From Cyanobacteria bacterium UBA1186 (GTDB lineage Bacteria; Cyanobacteriota; Vampirovibrionia; Gastranaerophilales; Gastranaerophilaceae), in the NCBI GenBank assembly GCA_002309875.1, contig DBYM01000075.1, positions 2,414 to 8,322 of the forward strand: a stretch of DNA of 5,909 nt, in the 5' to 3' direction. Made by a program: the position numbers and the translations under genes. Under the pieces are notes generated by a model. It ran no database searches. It saw nothing but the letters and a program-made list of their open reading frames with translations, and had not been told where the DNA came from. Below, in pieces: positions 1-4,367 of the stretch (the stretch's first letter is position 1; each line of letters opens with the position of its first letter).

Positions 1-1
1 T

Positions 2-349
2 TTAAATAAATTCAAACCAGACAGGCACTTTTACTTCAGAGCCTTTTGCAACTGCGCATAACGCAATAATTACGATAACAGCATTAAATACGCACATCAG
101 AGGCGCAAGAATAATTGCAACCGCCCAGCCGATTACGGGTACTGCAAAAAACAGTGAAATCAAAAACAGTAATAATTCAAAATTGAAAAATGCTTTTGCA
201 ATATTGTAAGTGCCTTCGCTAATCTTTTCTCTCAAGAAAATTACAACCAAAAGTGCAGGAATAAACATAAAGAATAATGACAAAATAATCGTCGCAACCG
301 CAACAAGTTTATCTCTGTCATCTTTAAAAACAGGTGCTATCGCTTTCAT
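2..349 (-). CDS. Small DUF4870-like integral membrane protein
   Basis: A complete 115-residue protein of unknown function. It is strongly hydrophobic: I see a membrane segment at about residues 15-39, a second at about 55-72, and a further hydrophobic stretch at about 73-102 that could hold one or two helices. The layout resembles the DUF4870 (Tic20-like) family: an Asn after an aromatic run near residue 57 (FFNFELL), then a C-terminal helix ending in AKGSEVKVP, like the family's Lys-Gly-Glu-aromatic-x-x-Pro ending. This assignment is by eye and moderately confident. The start is fixed by a perfect AGGAGG five bases upstream of ATG. The gene lies 29 bp downstream of the lyase gene on the same strand with no terminator between, so the two are probably co-transcribed. 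The family has no established biochemical activity and none is proposed here. The stop codon lies at the left edge, so what follows cannot be seen. Confidence 0.8.
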   Translation of the reverse strand: MKAIAPVFKDDRDKLVAVATIILSLFFMFIPALLVVIFLREKISEGTYNIAKAFFNFELLLFLISLFFAVPVIGWAVAIILAPLMCVFNAVIVIIALCAVAKGSEVKVPVWFEFI

Positions 350-354
350 ATAAA

Positions 355-360
355 CCTCCT
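355..360 (-). promoter_or_regulatory. Ribosome binding site of the DUF4870-like gene
   Basis: Perfect AGGAGG on the minus strand, five bases before the ATG at 349. It lies in the 29-bp gap after the lyase stop codon, which supports independent translation of the second cistron within one message. Confidence 0.85.
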
Positions 361-378
361 TTTTATTATTTATCTATT

Positions 379-1602
379 CTACAGTTTTTTTACCATTTCT
401 TCAAGACAAATTTTAACGTGGGCATAATTCAGTCCGCCCTGCAAATAAGCAACATAAGGCGGTCTCATCGGGCCGTCGGCCGAAAGTTCAATCGTCGAGC
501 CCTCAACAAAAGTTCCGCCTGCCATAATAACCTTATCCTCATACCCGGGAATATGTTCGGGAATCGGTGTAACATAACCATTTACAGGCGAAAGCGACTG
601 AATCGTTCTGCAAAATTCTTCCAAATGTTCGGGTTTCCCGAAAATAATATTTTGTATAATATCCGTTCTTTTTTCATCAAATTTGGGATAAGATTCAAAC
701 CCGATATCCTCAAACACTTTTGCCGCAAGAACTGCTCCTTTTAATGCTTCCGAAACAACCGAAGGTGCCATAAACAAGCCCTGAAAAATCAGTCTGTGCT
801 GATTAAACATTGCTCCGCCTTCCGAGCCTATTCCGGGTGCTGTCAATCTTGTTGCGGCCCTTTCAACTAATTTATCCCTGCCTGCAATATAACCGCCTGC
901 TTCAACAATTCCGCCTCCCGGGTTTTTGATTAATGAGCCGCCGATTAAATCCGCACCGACTTCCAAAGGCTCTTTTTTATCCGTAAATTCGCCGTAGCAA
1001 TTATCTACAAAACAGATACAATCGGGGTTTTTGGATTTAACAATCTTACAAATCTTTTCAATAACATCAATCGTGAGAGATTTCCTTGTCGAATATCCTT
1101 TTGAACGCTGAATCAAAACCATTGTGGTAGTTTTATCAACCATTTTTTCAAGTTTTTCAAAATCAATATCCGAATCGTTCAAAAGCGGGACTTCATCATA
1201 CAAAACGCCGTTTCCGATAAGCGAAGCCCTTTTTGTTTCCTCATCACCTGCCGTGCCTATAACCTCCTGCATTGTGTCATAAGGCTCACCCGCAACGGAT
1301 AAAAGTTTGTCGCCGTACTTCAGATTTCCGAAAAGCGCACAGGCAAGGGTATGTGTGCCTGATGCAAAATGAATTCTGACAAGTGCTTTTTCTGCGCAAA
1401 AAACCTGCGCAAAGGTTTTATCAAGAACTTCACGTCCCAAATCATCATGCCCGTAACCAGAAACGGTATAAAAATGCTCGGGAGCGACACGATTATCATA
1501 GAAGGCCTTTAAAACCTTTCTCTGATTATAATCCCTGATTTCGTCTATTTCTTCAAATTGTTTGCTGACGCTTTGTTCAGCCTTTTTGAAATCGTAATTC
1601 AT
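379..1602 (-). CDS. PLP-dependent methionine gamma-lyase-like enzyme ('aluminium resistance protein' family)
   Basis: A 407-residue fold-type I PLP enzyme of the Cys/Met-metabolism superfamily, in the subgroup annotated as 'methionine gamma-lyase family' or 'aluminium resistance protein' (Bacillus YnbB-like). Visible signatures, numbered from the chosen start: the family opening with EIRDYNQRKVLKAF (21-34) and GYGHDDLGREVL (49-60); SGTHT (81-85), the likely cofactor phosphate-binding loop; FVDNCYGEF (198-206), whose D200 should contact the pyridine nitrogen; and GGSLIKNPGGG (221-231), with K226 the likely Schiff-base lysine. The family is predicted to be a C-S or related lyase acting in the cytoplasm, but its physiological substrate is poorly defined. 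Length is normal. The frame stays open to an ATG at 1674, but those 24 extra residues (PPLEGGSKPPVSGWG) are translated from the hairpin repeat and lie downstream of the promoter -10, so the ATG at 1602 is chosen; it starts directly at the conserved family sequence. It is followed by the DUF4870-like gene in a probable operon. Confidence 0.9.
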   Translation of the reverse strand: MNYDFKKAEQSVSKQFEEIDEIRDYNQRKVLKAFYDNRVAPEHFYTVSGYGHDDLGREVLDKTFAQVFCAEKALVRIHFASGTHTLACALFGNLKYGDKLLSVAGEPYDTMQEVIGTAGDEETKRASLIGNGVLYDEVPLLNDSDIDFEKLEKMVDKTTTMVLIQRSKGYSTRKSLTIDVIEKICKIVKSKNPDCICFVDNCYGEFTDKKEPLEVGADLIGGSLIKNPGGGIVEAGGYIAGRDKLVERAATRLTAPGIGSEGGAMFNQHRLIFQGLFMAPSVVSEALKGAVLAAKVFEDIGFESYPKFDEKRTDIIQNIIFGKPEHLEEFCRTIQSLSPVNGYVTPIPEHIPGYEDKVIMAGGTFVEGSTIELSADGPMRPPYVAYLQGGLNYAHVKICLEEMVKKL

Positions 1603-1606
1603 ATTA

Positions 1607-1652
1607 CCCCACCCCGAAACCGGAGGTTTCGACCCTCCCTCAAGGGGAGGGT
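1607..1652 (-). repeat. GC-rich double-hairpin element in the lyase 5' leader
   Basis: A 46-bp GC-rich block in an AT-rich context. Read on the minus strand it forms two abutting perfect stem-loops. The first (1652-1632) has arms ACCCTCCC and GGGAGGGT around a 5-nt loop. The second (1631-1615) has arms CGAAACC and GGTTTCG around a 3-nt loop. A G-rich tail, GGGTGGGGTAAT, then runs into the ATG and offers the only Shine-Dalgarno-like bases there. The composition and palindromy look like the short dispersed palindromic repeats found in many bacterial genomes, often seen in spurious translations as PPLEGG...GWG. Only one copy is in this window, so its dispersed nature is inferred. Confidence 0.7.
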
Positions 1653-1662
1653 ATTTTATTTG

Positions 1663-1691
1663 AATATATTGCAAGCAAGAATGTTAGTCAA
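1663..1691 (-). promoter_or_regulatory. Sigma-70 promoter of the lyase/DUF4870 operon
   Basis: On the minus strand TTGACT (1691-1686) is followed after exactly 17 bp by TATATT (1668-1663): five of six matches in each box with ideal spacing. Initiation would be expected near 1656, giving a leader of about 54 nt that consists mainly of the double-hairpin element. This also makes the ATG at 1674 unusable, since it would lie upstream of the transcript start. Confidence 0.75.
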
Positions 1692-1733
1692 TCGGATAAT
1701 GTGTTTTGCGGTTTTTCGGTTTAGACTTTCAGC

Positions 1734-2435
1734 ATGCGAAATTTATGGATTTTTTTGTTGTTTTTTGTTTTGCCCGTATTTGCTTACGAGGTTTATTCTC
1801 CGCATGATTTCAGTTTTAAAGATAACGGGGATAAACTGCTTTTCGTTCTTGATTTCTCAAACAGTATGAGCGAGTATCTTGAACACAAAACAAAAGTCAG
1901 TCAGGTCAAAAATATGATGTACAGGATACTCCCGCAAATCTCGCCAGAAACTCAGGTCGGATTGAGGGTTTACGGACACACGTGTAATTTTCTTGCATAT
2001 AACGCCTGCAGAAGTTCGGAACTTCTTGTCCCTTTGGGGGTAAACAATGCACCGCAAATAACTTCTTCAATTTCAGGACTTCGCCCGAGAGGTATGACAC
2101 CGATTACTTATTCTCTAAAACAGGCGGTTAAAAAGGATTTGGGCGGCTTTGAAGGGGCAAAACATATTATTTTGCTTACCGACGGAGGTGAAAATTGTGA
2201 CGAAAGTCCGTGTGATTTTGCGATAGATTTGGTTAAAAAACGCAGAGATATAAATATTGACGTTATAGCCTTTAATGTCCAAAACTCTGATGATTTGGCA
2301 CAATTAAGATGTACGGCGGACGTTACGGGGGGTAAATTTATTGAAGCCAAAACCAATGCCCAACTTGTAAATTCAATGGAAGATTTGATTTTACCGCACA
2401 AACAGGTTGAGGCTGTCTTGTACGGACAACAATAA
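1734..2435 (+). CDS. Secreted von Willebrand factor A domain protein
   Basis: A 233-residue protein made of a signal peptide and one vWA domain. Residues 1-17 (Arg/Asn, hydrophobic core, then VFA) look like a Sec signal with cleavage near A17; there is no lipobox cysteine, so it should be exported to the periplasm or surface rather than lipidated. The metal-ion-dependent adhesion site is complete: DxSxS at D40-S42-S44, the distal Thr at T122 (RGMTPI) and the TDGGE aspartate D150. Five cysteines (84, 92, 155, 160, 193) in the exported part suggest disulfides, for instance 84-92 and 155-160, by proximity only. vWA domains bind divalent metal and mediate protein contacts; the partner is unknown and no adjacent MoxR ATPase or chelatase gene is visible. 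An in-frame TAG at 1722-1724 limits the start to the ATG at 1734, but no clear Shine-Dalgarno precedes it. It is divergent from the lyase operon. Confidence 0.85.
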   Translation: MRNLWIFLLFFVLPVFAYEVYSPHDFSFKDNGDKLLFVLDFSNSMSEYLEHKTKVSQVKNMMYRILPQISPETQVGLRVYGHTCNFLAYNACRSSELLVPLGVNNAPQITSSISGLRPRGMTPITYSLKQAVKKDLGGFEGAKHIILLTDGGENCDESPCDFAIDLVKKRRDINIDVIAFNVQNSDDLAQLRCTADVTGGKFIEAKTNAQLVNSMEDLILPHKQVEAVLYGQQ

Positions 2436-2438
2436 TCA

Positions 2439-2462
2439 GGGGTAAAGGGGTAAAGGGGTAAA
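2439..2462 (+). repeat. Three tandem copies of GGGGTAAA
   Basis: Three perfect head-to-tail copies of the 8-mer GGGGTAAA begin four bases after the vWA stop codon, followed by the divergent GCGAATAA. They lie in the 93-bp vWA-gatB gap. The array is a typical product of replication slippage; no function is evident. Confidence 0.9.
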
Positions 2463-2471
2463 GCGAATAAA

Positions 2472-2499
2472 TTTAAATTAATTATGTTTATGCTAGAAT
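2472..2499 (+). promoter_or_regulatory. Probable gatB promoter (extended -10)
   Basis: TGC-TAGAAT (2491-2499) is an extended -10 element with five of six matches to TATAAT. TTTAAA (2472-2477) is a weak -35 at 16-bp spacing. Initiation near 2506 would give a leader of about 23 nt before the gatB ATG. The vWA gene could also read through, because no terminator hairpin separates the two genes. Confidence 0.5.
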
Positions 2500-2516
2500 A
2501 GTATCAACATTTAATT

Positions 2517-2522
2517 AAGGAG
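2517..2522 (+). promoter_or_regulatory. Ribosome binding site of gatB
   Basis: AAGGAG six bases before the ATG at 2529. It fixes the start of gatB, which coincides with the usual family N-terminus. Confidence 0.85.
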
Positions 2523-2528
2523 TCCAAA

Positions 2529-3977
2529 ATGGAAGATTTAAGAGATAAGTATGAAGTTGTTATAGGTCTTGAGGTCCACGCACAATTAAAGACCAAGTCA
2601 AAAATATTTGCGCCTGATTCTACGGAATTCGGAAACGAACAAAATACGCAAATCAGTGCAATCACTCTCGGTATGCCCGGAGTCCTGCCCGTTCTTAACA
2701 AAGAATGCGTAAATATGGGTATTTTGCTCGGTTTGGCTCTGAACTGCGAAATCCCGGCAAGATGCAAATTTGACCGTAAACAATATTTCTATCCCGACCT
2801 TCCTAAAGGATATCAGATTTCGCAATACGATGAGCCAATCTGCGTAAACGGATGGATAAATGTTAAAGGTAAAAGAATCGGCATTACCCGTGCTCACCTT
2901 GAAGAAGACGCAGGAAAACTCGTCCACGCAGGCGCTGCAGGGATTAACGGCTCAACTTACTCTCTCGTTGACCTTAACAGAGCAGGAACTCCTTTGTTAG
3001 AAATAGTTTCCGAGCCCGATATGCGCTCATCGGAAGAAGCCCGCAACTATATGGAAGAATTGAGAAATATCGTAAGATATTTAGGTGTCTGCGACGGAAA
3101 CCTCGAAGAAGGCTCAATGAGATGCGACGCAAATATTTCCATTATGCCTAAAGGCTCAACAAAATTCGGTACCCGTGCCGAAATTAAGAATGTAAACAGT
3201 TTCTCCGCTTTACAAAGAGCAATTGAGTACGAAATTGACCGTCAGATAGAAATTGTTGAAGAAGGCGGTGAAGTCGTTCAGGAAACAAGACTTTGGGACG
3301 ATAATCTCAAAGAAACTCGCTCTATGAGAGGAAAAGAAGATGCTCACGATTACAGATACTTCCCTGAGCCTGACTTGATGCCTCTTGAAATCTCAAGAGA
3401 ATGGGTTGAAGATATCAGAAAAACAATGCCCGAACTCCCTGAAGCAAAACGTCAGAGATATATGGGCCTTGGTTTGAGCGAATATGATGCCTCGGTAATC
3501 GTTGAACAAATGCCTTTGGCACTCTTCTTCGACAAAGTTCTCGAACTCGGCGGGAACCCGAAAACCGCAGTAAACTTCATTATGGGCGAAATTGCGGCAT
3601 ACTTGAAAGAACAAAAAGTTGAAATAAATGAAACAAAATTAACTCCTGAAAATCTCGTCGAATTAATCGGCCTGATTGAAAAAGGAACAATTTCAAATAA
3701 TATCGGTAAGCAAATTCTCATTGAAGATATGATAACAAAAGGAGAAAAGGCTTCCGCAATCGTCGAAAGAAAAGGCCTGAGCCAAATTTCAGACGAAGGT
3801 GCAATTCAGGAAATTGTCGAAAAGGTTGTAAACTCACACCCTGCTGAAATTGAAGCATACAGAAACGGTAAAACCAACCTGCTTGGCTTCTTTGTCGGGC
3901 AGGTTATGAAGGAAACCAAAGGCAGGGCTAATCCTAAGACTGTTAATGAATTAGTCAGAAAGATATTAGAAGGCTGA
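2529..3977 (+). CDS. gatB: Aspartyl/glutamyl-tRNA(Asn/Gln) amidotransferase subunit B
   Basis: A 482-residue full-length GatB, the tRNA-binding and kinase subunit of the cytoplasmic GatCAB complex. The complex phosphorylates and then amidates Asp-tRNA(Asn) and/or Glu-tRNA(Gln), using ammonia released from glutamine by GatA. The N-terminal catalytic cradle carries the family hallmarks: VIGLEVHAQL (11-20, H17 matching the metal-binding His), YFYPDLPKGYQIS (86-98), HLEEDAGK (123-130, acidic metal ligands), DLNRAGTPLLEIVSEPD (148-164), LEEGSMRCDANIS (192-204), GTRAEIKNVNSF (214-225) and the DYRYFPEPDL stretch (274-283). From about residue 330 to the end lies the helical YqeY-like tail domain that holds the tRNA elbow. 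Nothing is truncated. gatA and gatC are not adjacent on either side, so the subunits are scattered, as in many bacteria. The gene has its own ribosome binding site, a likely promoter and a strong terminator, which suggests a stand-alone transcript. Confidence 0.98.
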   Translation: MEDLRDKYEVVIGLEVHAQLKTKSKIFAPDSTEFGNEQNTQISAITLGMPGVLPVLNKECVNMGILLGLALNCEIPARCKFDRKQYFYPDLPKGYQISQYDEPICVNGWINVKGKRIGITRAHLEEDAGKLVHAGAAGINGSTYSLVDLNRAGTPLLEIVSEPDMRSSEEARNYMEELRNIVRYLGVCDGNLEEGSMRCDANISIMPKGSTKFGTRAEIKNVNSFSALQRAIEYEIDRQIEIVEEGGEVVQETRLWDDNLKETRSMRGKEDAHDYRYFPEPDLMPLEISREWVEDIRKTMPELPEAKRQRYMGLGLSEYDASVIVEQMPLALFFDKVLELGGNPKTAVNFIMGEIAAYLKEQKVEINETKLTPENLVELIGLIEKGTISNNIGKQILIEDMITKGEKASAIVERKGLSQISDEGAIQEIVEKVVNSHPAEIEAYRNGKTNLLGFFVGQVMKETKGRANPKTVNELVRKILEG

Positions 3978-3980
3978 GTT

Positions 3981-4013
3981 TAAAAAAGGAGGGCGCTGAA
4001 ACCTCCTTTTTTA
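3981..4013 (+). terminator. Intrinsic terminator after gatB
   Basis: A perfect 12-bp stem, TAAAAAAGGAGG at 3981-3992 with CCTCCTTTTTTA at 4002-4013, around a 9-nt loop. The GGAGG/CCTCC core and the run of six T at its 3' side give a classical Rho-independent terminator that starts three bases after the gatB stop codon. The A-run on the other arm makes it potentially bidirectional. Confidence 0.9.
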
Positions 4014-4077
4014 GTCAGCATGCCCGGCATGGCTTGATTGTTTTTATTAAATTAATACAAGATTATGAGTTGCTCTT

Positions 4078-4098
4078 TACTTGAAATTTTGTCAAGTA
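4078..4098. promoter_or_regulatory. Dyad TACTTGA-N7-TCAAGTA, candidate operator
   Basis: A perfect 7-bp inverted repeat with a 7-bp AT-rich spacer, 21 bp overall. The half-site spacing, about 14 bp centre to centre, is more typical of a dimeric regulator site than of an RNA hairpin. It lies about 110-120 bp upstream of the candidate nrdD promoter. No specific regulator is recognised. Confidence 0.4.
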
Positions 4099-4141
4099 TT
4101 TTTAACAAAAATTCATGCAAAAAATTTTACATTTTTAACAA
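4098..4141 (+). repeat. Direct repeat ATTTTTAACAA, 33 bp apart
   Basis: Two exact 11-bp copies, at 4098-4108 and 4131-4141, start 33 bp apart, about three helical turns, so they sit on the same face of the DNA. A near copy in the opposite orientation (TTGTTAAAAT) lies at 4195-4204. This could be a protein-binding array or a chance product of AT-rich sequence. Confidence 0.45.
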
Positions 4142-4205
4142 TATTAAGACTTGTAAACATATTGATTTTATTGGGTTTCAGCGATTGTAATGTTTTGTTA
4201 AAATT

Positions 4206-4234
4206 TTGATTCAAAAGTGTGTTTGATTTATCAT
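4206..4234 (+). promoter_or_regulatory. Candidate nrdD promoter
   Basis: TTGATT (4206-4211, four of six matches) and TATCAT (4229-4234, five of six) are separated by 17 bp. Initiation near 4241 would give a leader of about 127 nt that includes the 19-bp dyad at 4259-4277. Judged by eye only, in AT-rich sequence where chance matches are common. Confidence 0.45.
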
Positions 4235-4258
4235 ATCTTTATAGGATTAATTTTGGGG

Positions 4259-4277
4259 AACAGAATGTTATTCTGTT
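4259..4277 (+). promoter_or_regulatory. Perfect dyad AACAGAAT-GTT-ATTCTGTT
   Basis: An 8-bp perfect inverted repeat around a 3-nt centre, about 90 bp before the nrdD start. In RNA it would be a compact stem-loop in the leader if the promoter at 4206-4234 is used; in DNA it is operator-sized. It lacks a following T-run, so it is not a standard terminator. Confidence 0.5.
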
Positions 4278-4320
4278 ATTAAAGGATAGTACAAATTATA
4301 AGTCGGAAAAGAAAACGAAG

Positions 4321-4326
4321 TATAAT
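4321..4326 (+). promoter_or_regulatory. Possible proximal nrdD -10 box (TATAAT)
   Basis: An exact TATAAT 41 bp before the nrdD ATG. No convincing -35 lies at 16-18 bp upstream and there is no extended -10 TG. It could be an activator-dependent promoter or chance; the stronger two-box candidate is at 4206-4234. Confidence 0.3.
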
Positions 4327-4350
4327 AGCTAACCTTGTCAACTAAAGATT

Positions 4351-4356
4351 AGGAGG
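4351..4356 (+). promoter_or_regulatory. Ribosome binding site of nrdD
   Basis: Perfect AGGAGG, 11 bases before the ATG at 4368; this spacing is longer than the usual 5-9. A second weaker AAGG sits at 4361-4364. An in-frame TAG at 4350-4352 rules out any start further upstream, so the ATG at 4368 is the first possible one. Confidence 0.75.
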
Positions 4357-4367
4357 TTTTAAGGTCA

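Larger units (their letters stand above)
4014..4367. other. AT-rich non-coding region upstream of nrdD
   Basis: About 350 bp without a credible gene on either strand. It contains a small hairpin just after the gatB terminator, a 21-bp dyad, an 11-bp direct repeat, a candidate promoter, a 19-bp dyad and a perfect TATAAT near nrdD, all listed separately where they can be supported. By eye I find no NrdR-type box (CwAtATaTwG) and no full FNR-type TTGAT-N4-ATCAA site. No tRNA or known riboswitch fold is recognisable. Confidence 0.7.

Noticed and set aside
334..744. 136-codon plus-strand open frame
   Set aside because: It overlaps the well-supported lyase gene in antisense, is rich in Phe/Asn/Arg without domain logic, and reads as a shadow.
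1607..1652. CRISPR repeat or mobile-element end
   Set aside because: There is a single copy, with no spacers, no transposase, and no target duplication that I can see flanking it.
1669..1700. Plus-strand promoter TTGCAA...GATAAT for the vWA gene
   Set aside because: The spacer would be 20 bp, too long for a normal sigma-70 promoter, and the boxes overlap the much better minus-strand promoter.
1558..1869. 103-codon plus-strand open frame across the divergent region
   Set aside because: It covers the hairpin repeat, the minus-strand promoter and the start of the vWA gene in another frame; there is no ribosome binding site and no recognisable protein character.
3393..3721. Minus-strand open frames inside gatB
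   Set aside because: Antisense shadows of a highly conserved gene; none has a ribosome binding site or a recognisable motif.
4221..4240. FNR-like site around TTGATTTATCA
   Set aside because: The second half-site does not match ATCAA at the required 4-bp spacing, so it is only half a site.
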